Assembly: GCA_023101885.1 (NCBI GenBank)
Contig: JALPQD010000225.1
Coordinates: 2,356,001 to 2,420,000 of the forward strand
DNA length: 64,000 nucleotides
Reading direction: 5' to 3'
Source: Typhlomys cinereus
Taxonomy: Eukaryota; Chordata; Mammalia; Rodentia; Platacanthomyidae
Position 1 is the stretch's first letter, and every line of letters begins with the position of its first letter. The notes under the pieces were generated by a model. The model saw only the letters and a program-made list of their open reading frames with translations. It had not been told where the DNA came from and ran no database searches. This document shows, one piece after another, positions 25,898-38,075 of the stretch. The position numbers were made by a program, and so were the translations under genes.

Positions 25898-27547
25898 TAG
25901 TAACAGTCCCTAAAGCTGTCCCATGAGCAATGAAATTTTGAATATTGTATCAGCATGACGGTGGTTGGCTTTTAAAAATTTAAAATAGGAGAACAATCTA
26001 CAGAAGTTGCATAGTAAATTTCCTAAACTACAAATAGAAATGTGACATAAATTTATAGCATACCAAGACAGAAATATAGAAGGACTGCATGAAACCCAAA
26101 AGTTAACTAAATTTAAAGAAATATGTAAGCATTCAGAGGAGACACAAGAAGGGATCTTTCTCTGGAATGGCCATTTCCTGTCTGCTGACTCGCAGTTTCT
26201 CTTGAACAAATTCCTCTCCATTTTATTTATCTCATCTTCTGCTTGGTTTCCAGAGGCAATGTCAACATGAGTATAGACAATACAACTTCTGTTAGGTCTG
26301 AGCAAAGAGACAGGGGAAGTCTTACTGCGTCATGCAGACAATTAAAGGGGCTTGGAAAGTTTTATTTGGCTTGTTGTTGACAAAAGCCAAGTCCCAGGGT
26401 AGCTGTTAATTTTTCCGGGAGATCCTCAGAGGAAAATCGTGCCAACTCAGGGCTGAATATTTCCCGGTGGACCTGTGATGCACCACAAAGAACTGAAAAT
26501 ATGGGCCAATATCTCAGTTCTATTTCCTTTTTGGACTGCTGTGTCTTCTTTCTGATGAAAGAAATATTATTCTTGCTTGAAAAACAGAATCTGCATTCAT
26601 CTGAGGCTGTAAAGGGTTCAGTCTACAAAGTGTGTAGGAAAGAATATATTATACTAGATCCAGCCACAAATTTGAAAAGTGTGACTTCCTATCAGTGCTA
26701 ATTAGTCAGAAGGTTTTATACTTTGTTTTTACAAAGGACTTCAGTTTCATTGAAAAAATACAGATGATAAGATGAAGCCAATGAGCTCAACTTTGACCAT
26801 GATCTCCCTTGTGACCATGAAGAATATGAAATTTCCAAAAGTACACAAAAGTGCCTAGCAGAATAGAAATTTAAACTTGAAATCAGAGTCAATTACATGA
26901 GGACTGTCAATGGTTTATGTGTCCTTTGCTTCTGCTAGTAGATTGGAAGGTATTTGTTTCATGTGGTTTGGTAGATGGTGGCTACAGAAAGGAACTATGT
27001 GTTTAAAGAGCTGTTTGGGATATACATGATTCCTGACTGTCTTGAATTTCCATTTTGTATTATTTGTGTGATTTGCTTCTGTTGCAATTTGCCTGCATGG
27101 TTGCTGATAAATCACCTGTCAAATGGCTTAAGGGAACAAGGAGTTTGTTTTCTGATGACAGTTCATAGTTCAGCTTGACAGGAGAGCATACACCAATACT
27201 AGGGCTGAGGGGACTGGCCACACCATCTCTACATAATGACTGAGAAAGGGAGGATCCTTTCTTGCCAGATCAGCACATCTGGACCAAGTGTACACAAGGA
27301 TGCCAACTCTCTCAACTAGCTTTCTATATGTTGTTCCAGGGCATAATCCAACCCACCATAGGCTAGGCCTTCCCCATCAGCTAGGCAATCTCCTATAGGT
27401 TTGCTTTAGGCTTAACTCAACAATTAATTCTCTACAAATGTGCCCAGAGCTGGAACCCTCAACTATCAAGTTGCCTAACTATGACAGCCTCTATGCCAGG
27501 CCCTTATTTCCCTGCCTCTGCCCATATTTCTGAATTCACAAAGATAA
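25898..27547. other. noncoding; possible old LTR-like segment at its end
   Basis: No gene recognised. The part from about 27110 to 27490 has the general look of a degenerate rodent LTR (GACAGTTCATAGTTCAGCTT, CCCACCATAGGCTAGGCC), but I cannot assign a family. Confidence 0.3.
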
Positions 27548-27632
27548 GTAGATGGATGGATGGATGGATGGATGGATGGAAGGATGAATAGATGTGTGGA
27601 TGGATGGATGGATTTAGATGGATGGATGGATA
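27548..27632. repeat. (GATG)n-type tetranucleotide microsatellite
   Basis: Runs of GGAT/GATG tetranucleotides with a short interruption near 27580-27597 and another near 27614. Confidence 0.95.
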
Positions 27633-28734
27633 ACTAACACGTGTGACTTTGTTCATCCTTGATTGAGGTCAGAAACCAGGCGTCAGCCTCAGTTAATCAG
27701 CATGGGTGCTTCAGGAATAATTTGCATGAGTATACATTCCTGGGCAAGCCTCACAGAGCGAAGGGTAAATGAGCAATGGCCAGTGGCAAGGGACTCCCTG
27801 GGGTTCCAAATTAATGGAGATGCAGCTCCATTAAATGGGAGATGAGAACATCATACCAACTTCCTGCTGGCAGTGACTCTTGAATTAATAAAATGTTACT
27901 TATTTCAGTTATGTGCCATAAGGCTCACCAAGCCATGACATTTAAGTTCTCCATTAAATTTCTGGAACTTTCTCTTCCTTTGATGCATTACTGTGTTTTC
28001 AGGACAGCTCTGAAAACTAGAGAAGCAGCAAACAGGAAGGTGTGCTGAGAATTGCCCCATGGGCTCTATCTCAACAGCATGTTGGAAACAGAAGCTACTC
28101 AACAAAGACAAATTATTTACATTTGATGTGCTTTGACTGTTGTCAGTCTTTGTTCAAAATATATCAACTAAATAATTTCACTTTAGTCTGACTACATGTA
28201 AAGGTAGGAAATGCTGCTGAGCTGCTCTTTGAAATTAAATAGAGAAATCAGAGCAAATACATCCAAAAAGCCCGGGGTTTAAAGTCATTTGGACTCTAAA
28301 ATCCCAGTTCTTAGCCTGTGGGCTACACAACAGTGTATGTTTCCCAGCAGCAATTGTGCTTGACATCAACAGTATAGGAGCAAGTAACACTTAATTTGTT
28401 GCTCATATTTGACCTTAAAATTACATAAATATCAGTCACCAGGACTGTTCAGAGGTTACTACTTTAACAACCTAGAATATTACTGGCTGTGGCAGTCAGG
28501 AAACAAACTTAGATAATTCGGTTTCTAATTACAGTGGAACTATTGATGTCCTTTAGCACTGAACAGTGATAAAATTTTTGTTATATTTTGTTAAGAAACT
28601 TACACTATAAGTGTTAAATAATTATTACTCATGCCTGTCCAGATAGACAAATATATTAACTTATTTAAGTGTTAAGATTCATGCATGTCCATTAACAGCC
28701 TAACAAAGAATCTCCAGCTTGGGAGCATTTATCA
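27633..28734. other. noncoding, no gene recognised
   Basis: AT-rich sequence with short ORFs only. No named repeat seen. Confidence 0.4.
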
Positions 28735-29165
28735 TCCTGGTATTAAGGATCTGTTTAGGTTAATTGAGTCTGGGCAGTTGTAGATTCAGTAGTTGACTCT
28801 GATGGCCTAGGCTGGGCTTCCTTAGGTCTTAGGAGCATGACTGTCTCTATCTGAAATCCCTCAGCTGGAACAGCTGGTTCTGTATCATGTGACTTTTCAT
28901 CATCCAGCTAACTCTCTGGGGCTACTTGATATGTGTCTGGGCAAACTCCCAAGGTTAAAAGCAAGAATATACAAGGTCTTTTAGAAGGACCTAGGATTAG
29001 ATCTGATACAGTTCCACTCCTGCATTCTGATGTGGCCAAACCAAGTCGATGGGAAATTAAACTCCACCAGTGGGTGGTAAGAGACTTAAGGTCACACTGC
29101 AAAGGAGCATGGCTAAAAGTAAGAGGAATAACGTGTGAAATAGATTCTGTCACACTTGTTTTATA
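28735..29165. repeat. probable ancient interspersed repeat, family uncertain
   Basis: Segments such as CATCATCCAGCTAACTCTCTGG, AGGTCTTTTAGAAGGACCTAGG and CCACCAGTGGGTGGTAAGAG have the layout of an old eutherian interspersed repeat. I cannot place the family by eye. Confidence 0.35.
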
Positions 29166-29216
29166 GGTGAAAATACTGAAGTATAGCCACATCTAACTTC
29201 AAAGATTGTTTTTTAT

Positions 29217-29425
29217 TCTTAAAACATTATTTATTTATTTATTTAAATACTGAAGACTGAACTTAGGGTCTTGTGCCTACTTTCTACCTCTTGAAACATA
29301 GTCTCAGTAAGTTATTCAGGCTGGTCTTGAACTCACGTTGTAACCAGGTTGGCCTTGAACTTTTTGCTCCTCCTGCCTCATGATTTCTAATCCACATTTG
29401 TGCATCCACCAGGCATGAACAAAAC
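29217..29425 (-). mobile_element. diverged B1-like SINE
   Basis: Contains GTTATTCAGGCTGGTCTTGA and a second CAGGTTGGCCTTGAACTTTT, the reverse complement of B1/7SL-derived 3' sequence, downstream of a (TTTA)n tail. Confidence 0.6.
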
Positions 29426-29589
29426 CTTTGTTATTGTTATTATTGTTGTTGTTGTTACTTGTCTTTTTCTGAAAGAGTCTCATGTAGATCTAGGCCAGGC
29501 ACAAAGTTGGTAAGCACACAAAGCACACACTTGCATCTAAGTGCTGCGTTTACAGGTATACACTACCATGGCTGTAAAGCTTCATTTTT

Positions 29590-29618
29590 TATAAAAATTT
29601 TTTTATTTCTTATTTATT

Positions 29619-29668
<50 letters not shown>

Positions 29669-29918
29669 GTGTGTATGTATGTGTGTGTGCGCGTGTGTGT
29701 GTATGTAGAACCGTGGACGAATTCGGGAACCACCATGGACCGCCTCCACCTCCTCCTTGTTTACTCTGCCCCGGGATTCACAGGCTCCGCCCTACCAGGA
29801 CCAGAAACACAGCCCCCCCCACTTCCGCCCGGCATCTATACGTGGGGTCTAGGATCCAAACTCAGGACCTTCTGCCTTCAAGGCAGAGGCTTAACCCCTG
29901 AGCCACTTCTCCAGCCCC
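29590..29918 (-). mobile_element. young tRNA-headed SINE with long (CA)n tail
   Basis: Full head and CpG-rich body. The dinucleotide block has grown to an uninterrupted (GT)n at 29622-29666 plus more to about 29705. Perfect 14-bp duplication AAAGCTTCATTTTT at 29576-29589 and 29919-29932. Confidence 0.95.
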
Positions 29919-30065
29919 AAAGCTTCATTTTTAAAATAGTATTTTGCAAGGTTTTTAAAGCCATTAAGGATGACATTTTTAAATAATATTTACATAAATG
30001 AAAGCAGTTAAAATTTAAACACATCTTCATTCTCTTAGGGACATGAATGGTTATTATCAAGAGAA

Positions 30066-30335
30066 TTTTTTAAATTTTTTTATTATTTATTCAATTGTGA
30101 GTGTGTGTGCGTGTCTGTGTGTGTAGAACCACGGACGAATTCGGGAACCACCATGGACGCCTCCACCTCCCCTTGTTACTCTGCCCCGGGATTCACAGGC
30201 TCCGCCCTACCAGGACTGGAAACGCAGGCCACCCCCGCTTCCGCCTGGCGTCTATACGTGGGGTCTAGGATCCGAACTCAGGACCTTCCGCCTGCAAGGC
30301 AGAGGCTTAACCCCTGAGCCACCTCTCCAGCCCCC
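30066..30335 (-). mobile_element. young tRNA-headed SINE
   Basis: Same family and orientation as the copy 150 bases upstream. Flanked by TCAAGAGAA at 30057-30065 and 30336-30344. Confidence 0.95.
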
Positions 30336-30344
30336 TCAAGAGAA

Positions 30345-31639
30345 GTTTCTTTAACGCAACATAACTGACCCTTAGCAATGACTATGGACTATTAGGCTTT
30401 CATCTCTGCCTGCACAGAAACATGCTACCTGGGTGTTTCTCATGGTCATACCACACAGCTTGGTAATGATCAAGTGCAATGGGAATCCTCACTTGGGAAG
30501 CTCACCTCACATGCTGGTAAAGCGAGGGAGCATAGCCAGCAGCTGTTGTAGTACAGCATGAGTTGAATGTTGCTCAATTAGATCTGAATTCAGCAAATGT
30601 CTTACTCTGTAGATGGTTCCAGTGTAAATGAAGTGCTTCATGGGAACTCTTTGACAGGGGCCACTTGGATTTGGGAAAACACAGGTAGTTATTCTGCTGC
30701 TAATTCTGTGAAATTTTAACAGACTGATAAACACTGTGATTCCCAGAATACTTAAAAGATCCAAACTTATTCTGATCTCTTTGCAGATATATCAGTGAGT
30801 AATAAGTGATTCTACTGATACTATAAGACATGAACTAAATATTAGTTTTATTTATATATGAAAACTGGTATTAGACAGTTCATTAGCTTATTTGAGGTCC
30901 CCAATTAGAATAGGAACTGCTTTTGTTTGGCTTCAGTTCTGTTCTGTCTTGAACACATTATGCTAAGATGCAGAAAACTCAAACTCACTGGCTCACTGGT
31001 AAAGACAAGAACCATGTGTCCTGTGTCCTCCATATCTCCTACTAAGGTCAGGTCATGAGACAGTGATGACTGTCCAGTTCTTTTATTTATTGCTTGTCTG
31101 CCTATTACTATGATCATGCTAAAATAAAGAAACAAGAAAAGAAAAAAACATATATGGCTATAGAAAATGATATGAGATAAAAATAAAAATTATTAAGAAT
31201 TATTTTCCAAGTATTTTGCTATCAGAGCCATCATCCAGAGATAGGAATGTTAATCATTTTTATTGTTCTTCCATACCACTTAAAGTGTGTATATGTATAT
31301 AAGTGTGTGTGTGCCTGTGTACATGAAGTTTCACACATGTGTGAGACCATGTGTGTATATACCTGTGCATGTTGTATGTGTGTGCTGTAGTGTGTCCTGT
31401 TTTATTCAGAAGTGGTCATCCATTCAAATTTTTCTTCATTGAAAAATTTATTTGGCACTTAAAAATATCTATATCTGTAGATCATTTCATATTAATATTG
31501 ATGTACAATATTTAATCAATTTATGTGTGATGAGTATGTAAATTTATTATATCTAACACTTTTTTCATTTTTATTTGATGTCTCATAAAAGAGCTAAATC
31601 TATCCATATAACTTTAATGGTAATGCTTTTCACATTTCA
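30345..31639. other. noncoding, no gene recognised
   Basis: AT-rich. A TG-rich patch lies at 31290-31395. Short ORFs only. Confidence 0.4.
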
Positions 31640-31925
31640 TTTTTTTCTTGCATGTATGCATTTGTATGTGTGTGTGTGTATGTATGTGTGTGCGTATGTG
31701 TGTGTCTATATCAGAAGGCATTGTATATGTCTGTGGAAGCCCAAAGATGACTTTGAGAACCATCCTGGATTGCTCTATGTCCATTTTGTTTTGCTCTGAT
31801 ATTTCCCAGACTCTGCCTTCCAGGACCAGAAGTGCAAGCCACCACCATTTCCATCTTGCATCTGAACTCAGGTCATTCTGCTTGTGAAGCAGAGGCTTAA
31901 CCAATAAGCCATCTTCCCAACACAG
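31640..31925 (-). mobile_element. older relative of the young tRNA-headed SINE
   Basis: On the - strand: a head of GAAGATGGCTTATTGGTTAAG type, diverged box B, a body with CAGAGTCTGGGAAATATC, then a (CA)n block. Many differences from the young copies and few CpGs. Confidence 0.7.
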
Positions 31926-32149
31926 TCATTGTATTTTTCATGGAAATCACCTGAAGTCATCATTTTCCCTCAGTGACTCTTCATGAGAAAAGATTAGAAT
32001 GTTGTCAAGAAAATGTAATAGTAGTTGTAAATATATAGGTTTCCCTATATATTTACATGTTCACTTGTGTGTATGTATGAAGACGAATATGCACATGTAT
32101 GCATTGATCACTCTCCATCTTTATTTTTTAAATTATTCGCTCAGTCATT

Positions 32150-32335
32150 TATTTTTATCTTTTTGTGTGTGTATGTGTCTACATATCATAGGCATGCATG
32201 TGGAGGTCAGAGTACAACTTTTAAAGTTGATTCTCTCTCCACATTGCGGGAACCAGAGATAGAATTCAAAGTGTCTGGCTTGTGTGGTAAGTATCTTTAC
32301 CCACTGATCCATGTTGGTAGCCTTTATTTTTGACA
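32150..32335 (-). mobile_element. B2/B3-like SINE
   Basis: On the - strand the order matches B3/B2: head with AGTGGGTAAAGATAC, then TCTGGTTCCCGCAATGTGG, and a region with GTACTCTGACCTCCACATGC followed by a (CA)-rich tail. Confidence 0.6.
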
Positions 32336-32550
32336 CAGGGTCTTTCACTGAACCTGGAAATCACAAATTAAACTAGACTGGCTGGCCAGAGAGCTCCCTC
32401 TCTCTACATTACCAGTGATGTGATTACAGGTATTTGTCACTGTGCTTGCCTTTTTCTTTTTTCTCTTTTTAGTTTTCAAACAGGGAGATGGAACTCAGGT
32501 TTTCAAGTTTGTGCAACAAGCCACTTAACAATTGAACCATCTCCCCAAAA
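32336..32550 (-). mobile_element. second diverged SINE of B3/B1 type
   Basis: Starts with GACACAGGGTCTTTCACTGAACC and contains TGATTACAGGTATTTGTCAC and an ending CAATTGAACCATCTCCCC, the reverse complement of a tRNA-type head. The family is uncertain. Confidence 0.45.
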
Positions 32551-32880
32551 GGATTCTTAATACAAATTTTTGACAAAGGAAACAGATCTCTATTCTAAAC
32601 AGAAAACAAATCAAACAGATAAACAAAACTAGGGTGTTGGTCCCTATGAAACGCTATAGCAACGAATGGCTAGACACAGGAGAGGTGATTGAGTCTCCTT
32701 GCTCAAATGGACACTTCTTCATGCTGTGGACCCAGATTTCTTTTAAACTGGACAAGTGTGACAAAGCCTTGCAATTTAAAGCCATCACTCATGTTAGTCA
32801 GTGGCCAACGTTGAAAACAGTGAGGTTGATCATCATGGGAATAATTTCAACTCAGTGTAATTTAGAAAACAAAAACTGGG

Positions 32881-33152
32881 GGGCTGGAGAGGTGGCTCAG
32901 GGGTTAAGCCTCTGCCTTGCAGGCGGAAGGTCCTGAGTTCGGATCCTAGACCCCATGTATAGACGCCGGGCGGAAGCGGGGGCGGCCTGCATTTCCGGTT
33001 CTGGTAGGATGGAGCCTGTGAATCCCAGGGCAGAGTAAACAAGGAGGAAGTGGAGGCGTCTATGGTGGTTCCCGAATTCGCCCGTGGTTCTACACACACA
33101 CACACACACACACACAGACACACACACAATTGAATAAACAATAAATAATAAA
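32881..33152 (+). mobile_element. young tRNA-headed SINE
   Basis: Starts GGGCTGGAGAGGTGGCTCAG and ends (CA)n ATTGAATAAACAATAAATAA. Flanked by AAAAACTGGG at 32871-32880 and 33153-33162, extended by shared G residues. Confidence 0.95.
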
Positions 33153-33162
33153 AAAAACTGGG

Positions 33163-33890
33163 GGACAGCAACACATATATATAACAAAGACTAATGTACA
33201 AATTGATAAAATACACAACCCTTTTCACTGGAGTTAATGATCCATGGTCATTTAGGACTTTATAAAAGACAGACACAAACTTATTGCCAGTGTTAAACTG
33301 GCAACTGTAAAGTGAAAACACACAAAAGGGAATGAAGTTTGATCTGTGTGTGTTTAAATTTCCAACAGTCTTCTTAGTTAAAAAGAAATTCTAAGCGTTG
33401 AATGATTCTGGTTCTGAAATTCTAAGTTAAGAATTGATACAAATTAATCTCTGCCGATATTCCGATAAACCACAAGAGTTTCCTTGAGTCAAGAATCAAC
33501 ACAGTCTTAGCAGGACATCCTATTGATCTGACAGATCTGCCTAGCTCTCAAGAATGCTGTCTGCAAGTGAGATGTTCATGCACTTCATTTCCTCTGAAAA
33601 GCATCACTTTCGTCAAATGTAAAGTCAACCTTTTAAATCCACTCTGTGGACTCCTTCTCTGTAAGAGGCATTTTCACTTTCTTGTACTGCCTCATTTTTT
33701 ATCCCATCTTGGTTTCATCCTGATCTATAATATCCATCATCCTTAGATGGTATTATGCCTTTCGATGGCATATAAAATCTTTCACGGATTATTGACTTTG
33801 TATTATGCTAAAAGCCAGAAGAATATGTTCACTGTCTACTGTGTTTTCAGAGGTCCTCTTCAAGGATCTTGTAAAGATTTTGAAATTTGA
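33163..33890. other. noncoding, no gene recognised
   Basis: AT-rich, short ORFs only, no named repeat. Confidence 0.4.
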
Positions 33891-33894
33891 AAAA

Positions 33895-34235
33895 AAATAT
33901 TTTTTGTATGTATGTTTGTGTGGTGTGCATTTACATATATGTATGTACGTTTACATGTGCACAGATGTATGTATGTATGTACATAGGTGAATGTGGAGGC
34001 TAGAGTATGATAATTGGTGTCTTCTTCATTCCCTTTCACTTTTTACACTTAGCACCTCTCACTGAACCCGGAACTCTGTAATTCAGCTAGTCTAGTAGCC
34101 AGGTTGCCCTGGAGTCCCCTGGTACTACAGGTAAGCTGCTGTGGGCACTTGTCTTTCCACATGGGTGCCGGGGACCCAAGCTCTGCGTACTCACACTTGT
34201 ATCTCTGAGCCATCTCCCTAATCCCTGAAATTTGC
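33895..34235 (-). mobile_element. B3-like SINE
   Basis: On the - strand it starts near AGGGAGATGGCTCAGAGATA, passes GAGCTTGGGTCCCCGGCACC, GTACCAGGGGACTCCAGGGC and CATACTCTAGCCTCCACATTC, and ends in a (CA/TACA)n tail. Confidence 0.7.
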
Positions 34236-34280
34236 TGGTAACTAGTCTGATAATCGAATCATGTATTTAATAGCAAACTT

Positions 34281-34506
34281 TTTTTATTTATTCAATTGTG
34301 TGTGTGTGTATCTAGAACCACCATGGACCGCCTCCACCTCCTCCTTGTTTACTCTGTCCAGGGATTCACAGGCTCCTGCCCACAGGACCAGAAACGCAGG
34401 CCGCCCCGCTTCCGCCCGGCGTCTATACATGGGGTCTAGGATCTGAACTCAGGACCTTCCGCCTGCAAGGCAGAGGCTTAACCCCTGAGCCACCTCTCCA
34501 GCCCCA
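34281..34506 (-). mobile_element. young tRNA-headed SINE, internally shortened
   Basis: Full head on the - strand, but the body lacks the segment just before the dinucleotide block (the ACGGACGAATTCGGGAA part), joining TAGAACC directly to ACCATGGACC. Target-site duplication imperfect (GCAAAC.TTTT against ACAAACCCTTTT). Confidence 0.85.
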
Positions 34507-34829
34507 ACAAACCCTTTTTAATTTGACTCTTTTGCTTTTTTACCTTTAGTGGGCAGGAAATTCAGAATTAATCTATATACTCAATTATAGCAAGAGGCCT
34601 TAACCTGTATGCAACGTAGTTGGTTCAAAGTGGCTTCACATTTTATCCTCCATTGTTGTGAGTTACCTATGCTGAGACAATAAAATGCCATAAGCTTTTG
34701 TCTAAAGCAACATAATCTATCCTTTTAGAGTTCTAGAGACAGAAATCAGAAACTGATTTCAGTGAGAAGAAATAAATTTGATTTCCCAGTGTGATGACAT
34801 ATTTTATTTTCTAAAAGTATTTATTTATT

Positions 34830-34990
34830 TATTTATTTATTGTGTGTGTGTGTGTGTGTGTGTCCCTGTGGAGTACCAGGATGGACTTTGGGAATCATCT
34901 TGGATTGTTTCTACTTCCTTCTTGCTTTAATCTGGGATTTCCCAGGTTCCACCAACCAGAGCCAGAAATGCAGGCCATTTCCTCCCGGCC
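34830..34990 (-). mobile_element. older relative of the young tRNA-headed SINE, 5'-truncated
   Basis: The body matches the older copies (GGCCTGCATTTCTGGCTCTG, CTGGGAAATCCCAGATTAAA on the - strand), with (CA)n and (AAAT)n at the tail end. The tRNA head is missing. Confidence 0.65.
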
Positions 34991-35035
34991 AGATGACACA
35001 TATTTTAAATGCCAGTTCAACAGACGTTGAAGATT

Positions 35036-35098
35036 GAAGATAGTGAGTTAAAGGACAACCTGGGTAACATAGAAAGACCCTGTATCTCAAACTAAGCC
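35036..35098 (+). mobile_element. B1-like SINE fragment
   Basis: GACAACCTGGGTAACATAG followed by AAAGACCCTGTATCTCAAAC matches the B1 3' half. Confidence 0.65.
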
Positions 35099-36054
35099 AC
35101 CAACAGGAAAAGAAAGAAAATGTGTCCTTAAACAAGATTAAGAATTATATTACAGACAAAATACATGTTGTTGCTGCCTTGTGACTTTTAACACTTTGTG
35201 ACCTGTGTTCTTGTCAATCTGTAAATCTATACAAAACATCTGAAACATTTACTAAACATAATTTTTAGATAAAAATAAGTATGCCAAAGTATTTTGTTTA
35301 TCATTTGAAGTTTAAATCTTTTGAACATTATAACTTCTGTGTTGAATACTTGCTACCTTCTTATAGGGAATGCCCAAAGATTCATATCCATCCTGCAGGT
35401 AAAATATATTTATTACATTGAAACTATTCCTCAAAAATCTCAACTCACTATAATGTCAATCAAATTTAAGCACCTAAATATCATCAGCTCAAATGTTGCA
35501 AATGTCATCATAAATTATCTGTCAAATATGAAGCAAGTTTAAATGTGAGCCATACTGAACTATCCTTATTTTATGTCCTTAAAGTGAAGCATTAGGTTGA
35601 GTACTTCATACACTGTTGTTGACTATCTTTGGAATCATCCTTTTACTTGTCACATGCTATATTTACTTTACTCTTCCATGATTCTGATACAGCTAAATCT
35701 TTAAATTTGGATCCTGGAACAATAGCACCTTGGGTTCTGTGTGTATTTTTATGGAGTTTTTGTTGTGGACCTATCTTATTGTGATGTTAAATATCACCTC
35801 CCTTTCCTTCCACTCTATTGTACATGCTCCAAGGTCCAGATATCCTTGTGGTTTGTTTCCTTTCCTGCTTATTAGGATGATTGATGGACATGTTTGATTA
35901 TGGAGAAAGTATCCTGGAACTTTATCTTCTGCAGCTCTAAAGATGTTATGCTGTAAAGAAGTATTTCTTCCATCATGAGACAGTATCAAGATACAGTTGC
36001 AGTTTTTATATACCTACTTCCTACCTGCTTGATCAAAATGTAACTACTAACAAA
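35099..36054. other. noncoding, no gene recognised
   Basis: AT-rich. Possibly the upstream part of the L1 3' UTR that follows, but I cannot fix the boundary. Confidence 0.35.
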
Positions 36055-37140
36055 ACACATGGTCATACCCACTTCTCTTCTCGAATGTCAGATATCTCCC
36101 AAGTAACAAAGAATACTTGTAGAAGCTACTGGGGGAGAGAAATAATCACAAGCCCCATCGACTCATGAGATCTGCAAGTTGCAATAAAAATCACCATGGT
36201 AACAGGTGACCACCCGTGTAATAGTGGCATGAGTTTTAAGGAGACAACCAACAGTTTTATGATTGGACTCCAAGATCCACTTGCCAGAATGGATCATGTT
36301 CCTACTACTATAAACTAGAACAAGAACCAAAAAAGGGAAGGAAATATATCAATAGGGAAAAGCTCCCAATGATCCTATAGGTAGGAAAATAATATACCAA
36401 ACTGCTCTATAAATAGCTGTTATTATACCCATAGATTTGAAGAACACTTAATATACAGCCTAGAAGTCTTTTTCTACAACAGAGGTAAAGGAACTCAACA
36501 TCCTGACAGGACACAGCCTAGGGCAATAGAAGAGCAGTGAATCGGACAGCAGTGGCCAGCCATAATGCAGAATACTGCAACTCATCAAGGCTCACTCAGA
36601 ATCAGGCGAACCTAATCTCTCACCATCCTCAGGCTTTGGGAACCTCTACAGAAGAGGAGACAGTGAGATTGTAGAACATAAAGATGGGAAGGTTCACAAT
36701 TGGACAAGAAATTCCATTCAAGGCAGGACTGATACATCTAGGAACTCATTATAGTGAGACTTGTCCTTACCAGACATGCATAATGACTGACATACCAACA
36801 TGCCCCCATAGACTACCTAGGAACTTAAAAAAGGTAAGAACATACAGTGAAAACCCTGGGGACTAACTGGAAGAGGTAAAGGAAATGTCCTTATCAGTGG
36901 GGTGGCCCAAAGGGAGGCAACTTGGTATGCCACAGAGGCCTGAACATCCACAAAAGTAAACAATTCAATGGGAACCCTAGGGTCCATAGATGCATATAGG
37001 CAGGATGGTGGGAGGGAATGGGGGGGATTGAAGAACGGAAAGAAGGGGATGGGAGGGAGAAGGATGGAGGGAAGCAGGGATGAGTGCTCAATGTGCTTGT
37101 AAAAGTAGAAAAATAATAAAATAAATAAATAATAAAAATT
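36055..37140 (+). mobile_element. L1 3' UTR fragment, older subfamily
   Basis: The segment around 36190-36310 matches the reverse complement of 46840-46990 base for base over long runs. A polypurine tract at 37000-37085 and an AATAAAATAAATAAATAATAAA tail mark the L1 3' end. The 5' limit is approximate and I found no target-site duplication. Confidence 0.7.
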
Positions 37141-37234
37141 GATGGGACAGTACAATTCCTTGTTTTCAGATTCTTCACATTAAAAGTGACTAGGAAAAGG
37201 GAGGTATGAATTAGTCGTTTTTGTTTGAGAGCTG

Positions 37235-37560
37235 TCAAAAGGAATATCTAGGATCAGAATTTTGTCTTGGGAGATATCTGACATTCGAGTTCTATCTTTT
37301 GACATATGTATAGCTCTAAATTCTCTCTAGGGTCTGAGTTCTGTCTTGCAAGACATCTTAGGTTCATGCTATCCTTTGGGAGATTTCTGAAGTTGAGGTT
37401 CTATTCTGAAGGGTAAACTGGTTCTGAGTTCTGTCTTGTAGGACTTCTGGAGTTGGAGTTCTATCTTGGGGTACATCTGGGGAACAAATTTTCTCCTGTA
37501 GGATTACCAGGGTCTGCAATATTTCCTGGAGGACATCCAGAGTCTGTGTTCTACTCTAAT
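37235..37560. repeat. degenerate minisatellite, about 30-bp period
   Basis: Around ten diverged units of the form (A/G)GTCTGAGTTCTATCTTG.AGGACATCTGG. Clear units include 37412-37441 (GTTCTGAGTTCTGTCTTGTAGG) and 37450-37480 (AGTTGGAGTTCTATCTTGGGG). Unit lengths vary between about 29 and 33. Confidence 0.75.
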
Positions 37561-37782
37561 GAAGACATCAGTAGTCTCAAATCTGCAGAATATTTTGCAT
37601 CTATATTTTTTGCCTCTGCCAACAGGGTAGGGTAACTCTGAGAAGTATCTTTCTGTGTGTTCCTCTGGTATGCTAAATTATTACAAGTTGCATCTACTAT
37701 CTGGACTTTTTAAATGAGAATAGTTTTTGAATTTGTCCCCATAAACAACTAAAATAACTCACAAGTATAAGACAAATACTTG

Positions 37783-38061
37783 TCAGGGCTGGAGGGGTGG
37801 CTCAGGGGTTAAGCCTCCACCTTGCAGGCAGAAGGTCCTGAGTTTGGATCCTAGACCCCACGTATAGACGACGGGCGAAGTGGGGTTGGCCTGCGTTTCT
37901 GGTCTTGGTAGGGCGGAGCCTGTGAATCCCCGGACAGAGTAAATAAGGAGGAGGTGGAGGCGTCTGTGGTCTGGTGGAATTTATCTTTGGTTCTACACAC
38001 ACACACACACTCACACTCTCTCTCACACACACATGCACACATGCACAATTGAATTAAAAAA
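37783..38061 (+). mobile_element. young tRNA-headed SINE
   Basis: Full head and body, (CA)n with CTCT interruptions, and an ATTGAATTAAAAAA tail. Perfect 14-bp duplication AAGACAAATACTTG at 37769-37782 and 38062-38075. Confidence 0.95.
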
Positions 38062-38075
38062 AAGACAAATACTTG

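Noticed and set aside
27548..27632. Tetranucleotide array as a CRISPR-like or regulatory repeat
   Set aside because: Uniform GATG microsatellite with no spacers; vertebrate context.
29459..29986. 175-codon + strand open frame
   Set aside because: Its core is a TG run plus the antisense of a young SINE; similar frames recur at each SINE copy (10280, 30105, 33321).
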